This document shows positions 25,446-38,369 of a DNA stretch of 64,000 nucleotides, piece by piece. The translations under genes were made by a program, and so were the position numbers. The DNA is taken from NCBI GenBank assembly GCA_007570785.1, contig ML664161.1:4362171-4426170 (forward strand). The letters are read 5' to 3'. Position 1 is the stretch's first letter, and each line of letters opens with the position of its first letter. The notes under the pieces are model-generated. The model saw only the letters and a program-made list of their open reading frames with translations. It ran no database searches and was not told the origin of the DNA. This stretch comes from Antilocapra americana (taxonomy: Eukaryota > Chordata > Mammalia > Artiodactyla > Antilocapridae).

Positions 25446-25579
25446 GTCAACCCAAAGGAGAAATAGTCACAACCTGTAAAGTATCATTGGTAAATGGCAG
25501 ACCTTGGACATCTACTCAAACATATTTCATTCCAGAAGTTGTGCTCCAAGGTATAATACTAATAATAATTAATAATATT

Positions 25580-25690
25580 AGTAATAAAATTGTATTGAGT
25601 TTTTATAATATGCCAGGCACTAAGTACTTCACATGCAATTATTTCATGTAATCTTGGCAAAACCCCTATGGAGCAAATTAGTTTATAAAC
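25580..25690 (-). mobile_element. MIR SINE fragment, antisense
   Basis: atatgccaggcactaagtac ... atttcatgtaatcttggcaa follows reversed MIR. Confidence 0.6.
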
Positions 25691-26279
25691 ATACATTGAA
25701 TAGTAACAAATAATAAGGTACCTTTTGACAGCAAAAATTTCAATAGAAATGAGCATATTTGCTCTATGAAAGTGCAGCACCCCCTTGGACATAAATTGAC
25801 AACAGATTTGTAGTGAGTGAAATATTCTTGTTATATGATGGAGCTTCCAGAATGATTCTCACTACTCTTCTAAATAATACACTTCAGTATGATAACAATT
25901 TTTTCATTTTAATTAATTTTTTAAATAACTCTTTATCTGGTCTGCCAAAACTAAAAAAAAAAAAAAAATACACTGTTCTGTGTGGTTTGGGGCTTTTTGA
26001 GAGCAAAAAAAAAGTTTTAATTTTATTTTTATCTTTTAAACACTTAGGGGAGAAAATTAACATTTAAGTGCCAACTCTATTTTGGAAACTATACTAGGCA
26101 CTTTCCACATGTTTTCTGGCTTAGACTTTACACTTCTGCCTCTTGTTGACTGTGAAGGCGTGGACAAGACATTAATAAATGTTAATATCTCTGAGCCTCC
26201 TTGTCTTCCCTTTATTCAATGGCGATCACAAGACCTTATTCAGGTTTATTAAGGAATACCAACATTCCTGGTTTAATCC

Positions 26280-26425
26280 GAGTCAAGAGGATCCCCTGGA
26301 AAAGGAAATGGCAACCTACTCCAGTATTCTTGCATGGGAAATCCCATGGACAGAGAAGTCTGGCGAGCAACAGTCCTTTGGGGGTTGCAAGAGTCGGACA
26401 CAACTTAGCAACTAAACAACCACCA
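26280..26425 (+). mobile_element. Bov-A SINE fragment, sense
   Basis: aggatcccctggaaaaggaa ... agtcggacacaacttagcaa, 5'-truncated (no tRNA head). Confidence 0.88.
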
Positions 26426-26525
26426 CCAATATTGCTGGCACATAGCATAGTTATTTGTTTTCTTCAAAACAATCTATAAAATAGATTAATAGAATAATAA
26501 AAATATATCAATAGTGATAACTTAC

Positions 26526-26635
26526 TGAATGATTTTTGTATAATTCCACCATTGTAAAGGTCATGTGTTTTTTTCTTAAAAACATTTCCTTCCATATATT
26601 TCACACCTAAGTTTATGACTTCTGAAGGTCTGACA
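26526..26635 (-). CDS. WDR49: WDR49 coding exon (ninth found)
   Basis: 110 bases (1 + 36 codons + 1). Acceptor ttttcttccag|TGTCAGACC, donor TTCA|gtaagtta. The frame is forced by both neighbours: the first T completes AG|T (Ser) with exon 35334-35500, and the last A joins GC of exon 23909-24055. The peptide reads VRPSEVINLGVKYMEGNVFK and ends IIQKSF. From memory, human WDR49 has [20 protein letters not shown] and VIKKSF at the corresponding places, so the match is weak per residue but collinear over the whole exon. This is a fast-evolving, charged linker beyond the WD40 propeller. It is too small to stand out as an open frame and was found by reading the intron for the expected peptide. Confidence 0.85.
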
Positions 26636-27454
26636 CTGGAAGAAAATAATTTATGATGAGATAAAAATCAACCACAAAGGATGAACAGACACTTTCTGGC
26701 TGTAAATATACACCTTTAACAACAACAACAAAAATCTCTATCCTGAGGACTTAAGTAGTAACATTTGTTTACACAAATCAAGTTACATCTTTGGGTAAGA
26801 GGCTTAGCCAGGTGATGGTATAAAAGAGGAAGAGTCACAGAGAAGGAGAAGTCAGTTAAGCAAAGGTCCTGTCCTCATAAACCTGGAAGGTCAGAGAAAA
26901 AACTATGTAGAAGAAAATGTCACAGAAATGCACACTATCCTTGCCCTATGTGTAAATTATATGGGCTAATTGGTGTTATTTATCAAAAGTTCTTTATCCA
27001 TTGTTATACCTGAATCTTCACTTATGGTATCCAAAATGCAAAAAGTTAAAAATAACTCAGTATTTTTGAGGCTTGTCATATGAATATACATGAAAGCTTT
27101 GGATTAGCTTGAATCCACAGAAAAGGTTTTTATCAATAAAACACAGGAAGTGAAACCATTACATGGTTGTATATAATTCCAGTCAGTAAACAGGAAATGA
27201 TTTCAAATATATTTAACATTTACTGTCATAGACCTCAGCCTTAACAGCTACAAGCCATGTTGCCAAACATAATTATTTTCTTGGAAAGTGTCTGGTCAGA
27301 AAACATCGCTATTTTCACAAAATTGTTGAGTCACAGGGACTGCCCTCTTCCTTCTGCCTCCTTTCCTTGCATCCTTTAGCCCTTTGTGATTACTACTCCC
27401 CATTCCAACCTTTATTCCCAATTTTGTTACATACTGAGCAGCTATAGAACTTTG

Positions 27455-27669
27455 GGGCTTCCCTGGTAGCTCAAATGGTGAAGAATCTGCCTGGAACGCA
27501 GGAGACATACGTTCAGTCCCTGGATTGGGAAGATTCCCTGGAGAAAGGAATGGCAATCCACTCCAGTATTCTGATCTGGAGAATTCCATGGACAGAGGAG
27601 CCTGGCAGTCTACAGTCCCCAGGGTCACAGAGTTGGACATGACTGAGTGATTAACACTTTCACTTTTTC
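27455..27669 (+). mobile_element. Bov-tA SINE, sense
   Basis: gggcttccctggtagctcaa to gagtgattaacactttcact. The flanks atagaactttg (27444-27454) and atagaaccttg (27670-27680) form a duplication with one mismatch. Confidence 0.94.
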
Positions 27670-27689
27670 ATAGAACCTTGAGATTTTTC

Positions 27690-27815
27690 TTATACTCTCA
27701 GCCTCAATTTCCTGCTCTGCCTGTGATTCTTACTGTGGTGTTAAAGGAGGTAAGAAGGATGAATGCTGAGTGATATATCTAATAAATAATGGTATTCAAT
27801 AAATGTTAATTTCCC
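27690..27815 (+). mobile_element. MIR SINE fragment
   Basis: ctcagcctcaatttcctgct ... tattcaataaatgttaattt is MIR 3' half. Confidence 0.55.
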
Positions 27816-27865
27816 TCCTTCCTTTTCCTCTATCCTAGTTGACTGTATCTCAAACTTAAATGAAC

Positions 27866-28270
27866 TTAAAAGTAAAATTTCCATTGTAGAGTAGTTTTAA
27901 ATTTACAGAAAGTTTGCAAAGATAGTAGAGAGTTCTAGAACCCCTTCACCCAATTTTCCCTATTGTTAACATCTTATATTACCATTTGTCACAATTTCAA
28001 AATCAATACTGTTACATTATTATTAGCACTTTATTAGGATTTTCCCAGTTTTTCCAACTGTTCTTTTCCTGTCCCAAGATTCCACATTACATTTAGTTTT
28101 CTGACTCCTTAGTTTCCTCTGGTATTAGACAATTTCTCAGACTTTGCTTGTTTTAGATGACCTTGACAGGTTTAAGAAATAACAGTCAGTTTTTCAGTAG
28201 AGTCTCCTTCAATCTGTGTTTGTCTGATGCTTTTCTTATGCTTAGACGGGGATTATGAGTTGTTGGAATA
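27866..28270 (-). mobile_element. old L1M 3' UTR fragment, antisense
   Basis: aaatttacagaaagtttgca ... cccaattttccctattgtta ... gattttcccagtttttccaa ... tgtttgtctgatgcttttct is the reversed L1M 3' end. Confidence 0.75.
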
Positions 28271-28313
28271 AAGATAAGAGAGGTGAGGTGTTATGTTCAT
28301 TACAACTTATCAA

Positions 28314-28511
28314 AGTGAAAGTGAAAGTCGCTTAGTCCTGTCAGATTCTTTTTGACCCCAATGGACTATACAGTCCATGGAATTCTCCAGGCCAGAATAC
28401 AAGAGTAGGTAGCCTTTCCCTTCTCCAGGGGATCTTCCCAACCCAGGGATCAAACCCAGGTCTCTTACATTGCAGGCAGATTCTTTACCAGCTGAGCCAC
28501 CAGGGAAGCCC
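28314..28511 (-). mobile_element. Bov-tA SINE, antisense, perfect 12-bp duplication
   Basis: Direct repeat acaacttatcaa at 28302-28313 and 28512-28523. It inserted just at the end of the old L1M fragment. Confidence 0.95.
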
Positions 28512-28945
28512 ACAACTTATCAAGGGCACCTGCTATTGACCTGACTTACCACTGTTTGATGTAAACTTTATCACCTGGCCAAGGTTGCTTGCCAGGTCTC
28601 AGCAAAACTACTTTTTCCCTAAATGTCTACACAATATTCTCTGAAGGCAGATGAAGAGGAAAGTTAAGCTCTGCCTCCTTGATTGGGGGGAGTATCTACA
28701 TAAATTATTTGGAATTATAACAATTTAAAAGGAAATCTTTGCCATCCAAAACACTGAGGGTAGGTGGAAATTTTTCCCCAGACCACAAAGGCCAACCTAT
28801 TGCTTCATTTCCAAATACATTTGACTTCTGGGGAAACAGTGACTGTGAAAATGTACAGGGAACTGGAAAGAGGTGAATACTCGCAAGTTTTCAGTATTCC
28901 TAGTGGACAAATACAAAGAAGCTAAAGGATGTAATAAACAGCATG

Positions 28946-29139
28946 CATGCGTGCATGCTCAGACATGTCTGACTCTTTGCAACCCTATGGATTGTAGACT
29001 TTCAGGGCTCAGGCTCCTCTGTCCATGGACTTCTCCAGGCAACAATATTGGAGTGGATTTCCATTTCCTCCTCCAGGGTTTGAACTCACCTCACCTGCAT
29101 TGGTAGGCAAATTCTTTACCACTGCGCCACCAGGGAAGC
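28946..29139 (-). mobile_element. Bov-tA SINE, antisense
   Basis: catgctcagacatgtctgac ... cactgcgccaccagggaagc. A second antisense SINE follows within about 12 bp. Confidence 0.9.
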
Positions 29140-29151
29140 CAAATAAAGAGA

Positions 29152-29402
29152 ATGTGTGCATGTGCTCAGTTGCTTCAGCCATGGTCAACTCTTTGCAACC
29201 CTATGGACTGTAACCTGCCAGGCTTTTCTGTCCATGGGATTCTCCAGGCAAGAATACTGGAGTGGGTTGCCATTTCCTTCTCCAGGGGATCTTCCTGAAC
29301 CAGGAATTGAACCCACATCTCTTGGATCTCCTGCATTGGCTGGAGGGTGAAGGGAAGGGGTGGTTCTTTACCACTAGCCTGGGGGTTCTCTACCTGGGAA
29401 GC
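29152..29402 (-). mobile_element. Bov-tA SINE, antisense, with small internal insert
   Basis: Standard body, then a G-rich extra stretch (gagggtgaagggaaggggtg) interrupts the tRNA-derived head before ggttctttaccactagcctg. The flanking aataaagagaat / aataaagagcat forms a near-perfect duplication. Confidence 0.9.
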
Positions 29403-29724
29403 TAATAAAGAGCATAGATAGAGTTTAAAACTTTTGCAAAAATGTCTTATGGGGTGATGCAAAATGGGGGGCCTACTATGGACTCTGGCATCCTTGCCAT
29501 CAATTCTATGAGAAGGAAAGACCATATTTCCCATCTCTCAGTGCTGGATGTACAAGGGAGAAATGATGAGTGTCAAGTTCCCAAGTGCCCTATTGGGCAT
29601 TAAAGGAAGTGAAGGTGCCTAGAGTAGTTGCTTACCCACAGCAGGTGCTTAACAAAACATTTGATCACTTGATTCAGAGACCAACAACATTTCAATACTG
29701 TCACATGTTGATTGTTCCACAGGC

Positions 29725-30411
29725 AGAATAGAGCATCAGCAAAGCATATTAACTCTGGAGCCTGCTTTGGGGTCCCTGGCTCACCTCTTATGGGTTGTGC
29801 AAGTCACTTAACTTTTTTCTGTCTTGCTTTTCCAGTCATGAAATAGAGATTACAACTGGGTATACCACCAAGGATTATCAGTTCAGTTCTGTTCAGTTAG
29901 TCGCTCAGTCATGTCCAACTCTTTGCAACTCCATGGAATGCAGCATACCAGGCCTCCCTGTCCATCACCAGCTCCCAGTGCTTGCTCAAACTCATGTCCC
30001 TCGAGTCGGTGATGCCATCCAACCATCTCATCCTCTTTTGTCCCCTTCTCCTCCTGCCTTCAATCTTTCCCAGCATCAGGGTCTTTTCCAATGAGTCAGC
30101 TCTTCAATTCAGGTGGCCAAAGTATTGGAGCTTCAGCTTCAGCATCAGTCCTTCCAATGAATATTCAGGGTTGATTTCCTTTAGGATGGACTGGTTGGAT
30201 CTCCTTGCAGTCCAAGGGACTCTCAAGAGTCTCTTCCAACACCACAGTTCAAAAGCATCAATCCTTCAATGCTCATCTTTATTTAGGCTCCAACTCTCAC
30301 ATCCATACATGACCAAGGATTATACTGACAATTAAATGAGCTAAACCATAAAAACCTTAGAACAATGCCTGGAATATGGTAAGAGCTCAATAAGTATTGA
30401 CTACTATCACT
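29725..30411 (+). mobile_element. MIR SINE, split by BovB
   Basis: The 5' half (29725-29878) reads aactctggagcctgctttgg ... caagtcacttaactttttt, and the 3' half (30312-30411) reads aattaaatgagctaaaccat ... agagctcaataagtattgac. Together they form a nearly full MIR. Confidence 0.82.
29879..30311 (-). mobile_element. BovB LINE 3' fragment nested in MIR
   Basis: cagttcagttctgttcagtt ... ctctcacatccatacatg, antisense. The 12-bp duplication accaaggattat lies at 29867-29878 and 30312-30323. Confidence 0.95.
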
Positions 30412-30478
30412 TTAGGATAGAATAATACAGCATCTACCACTCAAATTAGGTGTTCCAAAATTCCCAAAAGGCAGTTCT

Positions 30479-30690
30479 GGGGCTTCCCCAATGGCTCAGC
30501 AGTAAAGAACCTGCCTGCCAGTGTAGGAGATGCGAATTTGATCCCTGGATTGGGAACATACCCTGGAGGAAGGCATGACATCCACTCTGGTATTCTTGCA
30601 TGCAGAAGCTCATGGAGAGAGGAGTCTGGTGGGCTCTGGTCCATAAGGTCATACAGAGTCAGACACAACTAAGCACATGTGTATGCAGTC
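30479..30690 (+). mobile_element. Bov-tA SINE, sense
   Basis: gggcttccccaatggctcag to agacacaactaagcacatgt. Confidence 0.92.
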
Positions 30691-33600
30691 AGTTCTAATA
30701 TTCTTTTTTTATCTTATATTTAAGTTATTTATATTTACAATTACTCCTATTTTCTCACATAAGCTCTACTGGCAGAATAATTAGAAAATCAATAGCATAT
30801 AAATAATACTAAATATCAGTTCCCTTCTAATAATAATATGGGCTCTAGAACATAATCATCTCATATGTTTAAGAACCAATAAGTGTGACTTCTGTTTTAT
30901 ACAAACTTACTGAAAAATTAATGGAAATTTATGTTTTATTTCTCATCTAATGCTTTTACCCTGGCTTCTAATAAATAATCCTTTCACCATAAATATTTTT
31001 TTAATGGTAGCCAAAGAAAAATGTGTCAGATCATAGAAGACGGAGTGCTCTGGAGCACTCCAAAGACAGACTGCTCTTTGTTGCCCTAGCATAAGAATAA
31101 AGATGGATTAGAGTGTGTTCAGATGGATAGGTCTGACTTACCATTATCATCATTGCTATAATGAAGAGTGTTTCAATAACAGAGAATACTATCTGTATGA
31201 TGGTGAGTTTAGCCTATAGGATTTATTCAAGATATGGCTGGAATATGCTTCTCTTCCGGTTGCATTGGGAATTAGTCTACCGGACATCAGATACCTCTTT
31301 CAAGTTTGTTACTGAATTATTAAAGATTAATAAACATGTGAAAAATGCTTATTCTCACAAATAATTTAAAAGTCCAACTTAAGACACTGAAAATCTATCA
31401 GAGCAACGATTTTAAGACAATGACAATATGCAGTGTTGGTTCAGACACAGTCATTTCCCTTTCCTGCTGGTGGTAGAGCTCATACATCATTGGGACAGCA
31501 ATTTAGCAAGACTCAGAGACCTTTGAACTTTGACTCAACATCTCCGTTTCAAATAATTTATTCTAATGAGGAATGTGGTTCAGGTATTCAGGTATGCATG
31601 AAGGTATTTAAAGAAATTTTCCCAGTTAAAACTTGTAAACAGTTTAAATATTTAAAGGAAGAGAATGTTTAGAAAGCTATGTGATAATTCTTAAGGAGTT
31701 GTCACAAATATTGATATCTGGGGACACTCATGGAAATGTACTACCTGTATGTTTCTTAGGTTGTAAAACAGGTTACAAACTATGTATACTACATCCTCTC
31801 TTTTATAAAATGCATGTTTGTTTAGTTGCATTAGCATGCTCAGAACAAGACCTGAAGAGTGAAATGCCTAAGTGTTAGTGGTGGTTTTGCTGTTAATGAT
31901 TTCTTTTCATCTTTTTTGTCTTGCTTATTTGTACTTCCAATTTTTCTCCTAATGGACACATATTATTTTCATAATAAAGAAATATTCTAAGGTTATATTG
32001 CCTAAATTTTTCATTTTATCTGTAATTTATCTAGATTTAGAATATTTTTGTGTGAGTCCAGAAACCAAATATTGCTATAGATTAATAAAAATGAATGTAC
32101 ACTGTGGTTTTGTTTCTCCATTTTATCATTTTAGTCATTTTCTTTTTTTCCCATTTTCTGATGGTAATATGACTTTTGTAGAAACTACAGAAGGGAAAAA
32201 TCTATTTCTCTGGGGCAACTGTTAACTAAGTATTAGAACTTCCTATTCTCTGTTAAATTCCATATTCATCTTCGTCTCCTCAGGTTTAAATTGAAGATGA
32301 CATTTTACCACCCACATTCTTCTCACACATAATGGTATGAAATGTCGTAAGTCTATGGAAACCTGATGTTTATGTATAAGACAAAACATAATAAATGCAA
32401 AGATTTTATCCTGGAAAGAGAACCTTAGGAGTTAAGGGGAGAACATGGCTTTACATGATTTAATTTTTTTCCTTTATTATTCCTGCTTCTTCTATTTCCT
32501 ATTGGCGTTTTCTTTTTGTATCTCTTTCTTATTTTCTTCCCTCTCCCATTTAAACATCTCCCCACCTGCACACATACGCCAAACGTGCTTTTCCCCTTTT
32601 AGTCTCTCTAAATTCTTTCATGTATTTACTTTTCTTTCATACTTTTGCATATATATGAGAACTGGCATGATTTCTCCTTGGAGTTCCTGATCTGATTAGG
32701 AGTAGGGCGTATTCTTCAAAATAATATTTTCTTAGGTAAAAGGTAATCTATAATCTCTTCAGTACTGGATGAAGACCACAAAAGATACTTTACATCTGAG
32801 TTGTATTGCATTGGTAGGGTTTCTCCATAAGATTCGCGGATATGTTTCTGGGAGAAGTCAGGGCTGTACCTGCCAAGTCAATTCTAAGGATACGTTTTTA
32901 ATTTTTTTCTTCCAATTAGTTCAAAACTTTCAAAATGACATTGTTCTGTACTATCCCATTACTACAAATTTTTTAAATTATGCCAACTACCCATTTGAAT
33001 TAAAGGCAGAAATTTTAAAGATCACAGATATTTTTGGATATATTGTCACTTGAAAAGATGTAGTAAACAGGGATAACTTTGATTTTTACTGCCAGAAACC
33101 TCTCGCAAGGCCCACAGAAATATATAACAAAAGTAAGAAGATCACTCTGCCGTAGTCTTATCTAATCTAACAGATGAAAAGCTCTAGTTTTAAGGGAAAT
33201 CTGTGAATTTAAGAATCTACACATCAGCACTAATTTTCAGAAGACAAGTGTCATGGGACAACAGGAAAGGAAATAAGATGAGACAGAAGTCCAGAAAGAA
33301 ATAAAGAGTTCAAAAGGCCAATTCTGAACTCTAAGGAAAGGCTGATTTAAATTAAATAACTGAGATTGTCATAAGGAATGGGAAATTAATATTTGGCTGA
33401 AATAAATAAGAATCTGTGGACACTTGGATTCACTCTTATGGAAGTGTCACAAAAAGTTAAATAATGATCAAACGGTGTTACCCTGGGGTAACTTTATTTC
33501 GTAATTAAGTTGGGTGGCTGGGTGGGGGCATTTTACTATACACCAAGTTTTCCATTCTCAGTGTTCTATTCTTGTACAGGATAAGTCATGCTATATTTCT

Positions 33601-34748
33601 AAATTGAAAGATTTTTCTGCCTGAAAGCAAAATTCCACTTGACATTTTAGCAAGCCATGATTCAAGGAAATGGAAGAACAAATGCCAAAGGGTAATTTAG
33701 TGTAACACGATGTTTAAAGGGTTTTTCTTTTCTCCTATCTCCTTATTAACAGAGGCCCAAAAAGTCTGAAAACAAAATAATTAATTAAGAGGTAGACAGC
33801 ATTCCCACATTTCAAAGTGAAATGCTAGATCGATTTCTTGTGCTCATCCCCTTTGTCAAGAAGGTGGCTCCAAAACTGATCTTGTGATGCTCAGATCAAC
33901 CACCACTATAGGACAAAAAAAAGACTAAGGATGCAGAAATTCTAAAAGAGATTTGCACTGGAGAGAGTCACAGGTAAGGACTGAGCCCCACCCTCATGGA
34001 AGAGGAGGGACTCTTCCCCTCAATTTTAGCTTCCATTCACATAAGCCACACAAAAAGCTAAACATATGCTGCCCAGGATAACCCTTAGAGGAACACAATG
34101 AACAAGTAAATTAATATCTGAAAAAGTCTACTGTGACTGAAACTGCCCCAGTGAGCAGAAGGAGAAGGGGTGACTGTCAAGTATCTGGGGTGGCAAGGAT
34201 GTGTGTGTTTCCTATTGGCCAAGCAGAAGTTAACCCAAGGGAAGTTACGCAAGAGGCAAGGCTGCCAGTGTGAGGAGACTGGAACAGAAAAACCCCAACT
34301 GGTGGGGTTGAGCTCCAAGAGTTTGATCAAAGGATGCATTAATTTAGAAAAGTGCAAGGCAGAGGTCTCTGGGTAGTGTCATCAGAGAATGCTCAACTTT
34401 ACCCTCTAAACATAAACTACGGACTTTAGTTAATAATAAAGTATAAATATTGGTTCATGGATTGTAACAAATGTACCACACTAACATCTGTTTAATACAA
34501 AAGATGAAATTATGAGACCATGAGTTAGCAAGAATATAGAAAACAAACAAACAAACAACAATAACAAAAAACAATTAAAACTGCCTGGCATTAGAGAGTT
34601 AGAGGAATGTAAGAATGGGATCCATCTTGAGTTGCAGAAGAGATGAAATGGCTGAATAATAGGAAGGAAAGGCTAGAAGTCATAGAATGAGAGTAATGTT
34701 CAATATTCAAAGTTAAGCTCTTTGAACTTCTCTCACATAAACCTCTGT
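30691..34748. other. WDR49 intron, mostly unclassified
   Basis: AT-rich intron sequence between the eighth and ninth recognised exons. About 31430-31660 resembles an old L1M segment (tttcctgctggtggtagagc ... gacagcaatttagcaagact). An (AAAC)n-like run lies near 34540-34570. No exon with WDR49 resemblance was found here, and the phases of the flanking exons do not require one. Confidence 0.5.
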
Positions 34749-34963
34749 GCATGCAGGCATGCTCAGTCATGTCCAACTTTTTGTAATTCTATAGACTGTA
34801 GCCTGCCAGGCTCCTGTGTCCATGGGATTCTCTAGGCAAGCATACTGGACTGGGTTGCCATTTCCTACTCCAGGGATCTTCCCAACCTAGGGATCAAACC
34901 TTCGTCTCCTGCAGCTCTTGTGTTGAAAGGCAGATTCTTTACTACTGAAACACCTGGGAAGCC
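34749..34963 (-). mobile_element. Bov-tA SINE, antisense
   Basis: gcaggcatgctcagtcatgt ... gaaacacctgggaagccc. Imperfect flanking repeat around aaacctctgtgc / aaatctctgtgt. Confidence 0.9.
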
Positions 34964-35308
34964 CACAAATCTCTGTGTGCCTTACCAAAATCAGAAGTAA
35001 AATCTGACATACATTCTAAGAGAGGTAGTTAGATAGATAGACATGTACATACACACATATATTGCTTTTGAAAAAAAGGGTTAATTTCCAAAATTAGGTT
35101 GATGATGGAGTAGATACAGAAGACTAGAAGACAGGATAGAAATCAATCATTACAAAGAGAAAAGAAATAATAATCAGATACCTGCCTGAGAATATAAGTT
35201 CTCCCCTTGCCACACACACACATCTGCCAATGATCAGAATGTGAGTGAAATCTTGAGGTAGTCATTAGACATTCCACAGAGCATAGAAGGAATTGGAGGC
35301 CAATTTTA

Positions 35309-35500
<192 letters not shown>

Positions 35501-35558
35501 CTAAAAAAAAGAGAAAAAATAGATTTATTTTTATAAAATGTACTTTTCTTGAACATTT

Positions 35559-35771
35559 GGGCTTCCCACTAGGAGCTAGTGGCAAAGAACCTGCCTACTA
35601 ATGCAGGAGACATGAGATGCAAGTTCCATCCCTGGGTCAGAAAGATCCTCTGGAGGAAGACATAGCAACCACTCGTCACCTTGCCCGGAGAATCCTATGG
35701 ACAGAGGAGTCTGTTGGACCACAGTCTGTGGGGTCGCAAAGACTCAGACACGAGTGAAGTGACTAAATGTG
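35559..35771 (+). mobile_element. Bov-tA SINE, sense
   Basis: gggcttcccactaggagcta to cacgagtgaagtgactaaat. Diverged in the tRNA head. Confidence 0.9.
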
Positions 35772-37520
35772 CTAGATTCTTAATTGAAGTCCTCAGGACA
35801 TCAAAAATGAAGGTGATCTGGCTCCTGTTCTCAAGGAGCTTACAGTTTTAAAAGGGAGATGGAACATACACATATAAGTTTAATAAAATTAGAAAGGGAT
35901 GCATCATAAGAAACAAACAGAAATTTTCTGAAGTTATAATTTGTCTTCTACCAGTTCACACTGCACCTACAGGAATGCCTCAGGGAACACAGCCTGTATG
36001 ATGAGGGAACATTAGGGATCCCCAGCATATCTCACCTGCAACTGATCAACCTTTGTCAGAAGGATTTACAGAGTAAAATGCCTTCGGGGCCCAGGAATAT
36101 AGTGTCAGTAAATGACCAGGTCTAATATAGGATGATAAATAGTAAATGAAATTCAGACTCAGTGTTCATAAGCAAAAGGAAAAGAAAGATGGGGCTACAC
36201 TGACTTAGAGTAAGCCCATTTTCCATATAGGGAGCCATAGCTCCTCTCGGGGAATGACATTTGTTCTTTTCCGAGAGAAGGAAGAAATACGGATCTTATA
36301 TGAAAACTCATGTTTAAACATGGGCAACTTAAATTTTAAACACTGGGTGAATAAGCTCAATCGAAGTCACTGAGTATCAGAAACATCAGCTGAGGAGGGG
36401 GCACCAGAATACAAACTCTGCAGAGCACAACAGTGGTCAGTGCTGTGATGGACACTGAAGAAGCACATAGACCATCTCACTTCTTTTTATGCCACAATCA
36501 TCTGACAGTTTCCTGGGATAAATGTATCTGCACAAATAAAACATCCCCACCCCATCTCTCCAACTCTAGAAATAGACATAGCACACTACTTACATTTAAA
36601 AATCCAACTTGAAAACCAACCTCAGATCAATAGCTATGTAGTAAAACTGATTCACAGCTTTTAAGAAAACAAACTTCTTTTATGAAATATATTGAACCAC
36701 AATTAACATGAAACTTTGAATACTTTAATCAAATTGAATGCAATCAGAAGATGAAGCCTTAATGAAGGAAATTAAAATACATGAATTGCCTTTCCTTTCA
36801 TTTTTATAACTACTAGACCAAACTTAATTCAACTAAAAGACAAATGAAACATTCAAATATAGGTCAAAGGTTACTATGCTGTAAAAATCAAGTTGGATCA
36901 GGAAAAAATTGTTCTGACCCTAGTCATATTTACAAATGGAGTCTCTTCTTATCTAAGTATTTCCATCTGCCTGCCATATCTTTCTGTGAAAGCATGCCTC
37001 TGCTTAAACTATCAAAAGAATGTTCACTGTTACTTTTTTTCCAGTTATCTACTAATTTCCTTTTTCTTTCTCCCCTCCTTTCTGTGTCCCTCCCCTCCCA
37101 CTGCCTCCTATGGCCCTTGAAACTAACAGCACCATATCCGAGAGCTTGATAAAAGTGAGTTCCTAAAGAAAAAGAAAAAAAGTAAAGCTCAGGCAGAAGG
37201 GACTAGAAAACCCAGCTGTCCTCTGCTTTGCCAGCCTTTACTTTCTAAAACTACCCTGCTCTAGTGGCTCTTTTCCTATCTTGAACAGAAGGGATAAAAC
37301 CAAACTATTTTCAAGGAGGCTTTTTGAGGCAGAAGTCCTTTGAAACACAAAAGACTTTACAAAACAACTAAGGAAAACGGCCAAGGGTATACAGATGAAC
37401 AGTTTTACTAGCACATATTTCTTAATTCTAATAAAATTTCCACACAGATTGTGCTTTCTGGACAGTTTTTGTGGCATCCATACCTAGAACAGTCCTATTT
37501 CTTGCTTCAGCATCATCTAA
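35772..37520. other. WDR49 intron, no element recognised
   Basis: No exon, RNA gene or named repeat seen. The overlapping + frames at 36844-37149 lack family resemblance. Confidence 0.45.
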
Positions 37521-37588
37521 CGTCCATGGGGTCCAGAGAGTCGGACAAAACTGAGCAACTAACACAAACACACACACACACACACACA
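37521..37588 (+). repeat. Bov SINE 3' tail with (CA)10 microsatellite
   Basis: ccatggggtccagagagtcg and gacaaaactgagcaactaac are the last bases of a Bov SINE, followed by a (CA)n run at 37569-37588 that likely grew from the SINE tail. Confidence 0.85.
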
Positions 37589-38360
37589 AGGTACTTATAC
37601 TCCAGACTCTGATTCTTTGCGCCTTCTTTTACCAGAGCCCATGTGGCATGGCCATACAGCAACGTCAGAACTGCAGTAACTTCTAGAGCTGCCAGACAGC
37701 TTTTCAACTCAGTGTTCAACTCAGTGCAAAATGCCAGTCGTGTCCCATGCTGTCTCGCTCACCACAACTGCCCACACACCCATTTGAGTTCCCACTCAGA
37801 CACTCTTTTGGCTAATAAAAGTCTAGCACTTGCCTTATTTACAGAGCAGAAGAGGCTGTACAGCTCTTGGGTGTCACGTGGCAACTCCCACATTACCCAG
37901 CCAATCTACCCACCAATTTACCCTCATTTTCTGATTTACCACCACCCTCCCTGTCCTCAAGGGCTGTACGGAATTGGCACAGTGCAGGTTGACATCCTCA
38001 AGCTGACTCCACAAAAGGAACAACAACAGACTATGTCTTCCAGCATGAAGGGAACCGCCATACTCAGGGCATGAGAGTGGCATCCAAGGCTGCTGACTAG
38101 GACTAAGTCAACCAGCCAGACAGAACCCGAAGTTCCAGGGTGAGCTCGTACCACCGTGTCTGAACAGTACTGGTTGAAATAGAACAAACTGCTATATTGT
38201 CTCCCAAACGAAAGGGAATAGGAACTGAGTCCCCACGAAAACAAATGGAAAAAACAAATGTGAGACAATAAATATTTTCTTTCTTCCATGACCTCTGGTT
38301 CCAGTTTTTTGTAGGCTCATATAAATCAGAGCTTAGTTTCATGGGAGGAAGAAGTTAAAA
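37589..38360. other. unclassified intron stretch with a 143-codon frame
   Basis: Less AT-rich than its surroundings. A + frame at 37643-38074 is open for 143 codons, and several minus frames overlap it. There is an AATAAA-like ggctaataaaagtc near 37810, which raises the possibility of an old LTR. I recognise no protein family, and the frame lacks a convincing start context or conserved motif. Confidence 0.35.
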
Positions 38361-38369
38361 ACATGAGCT

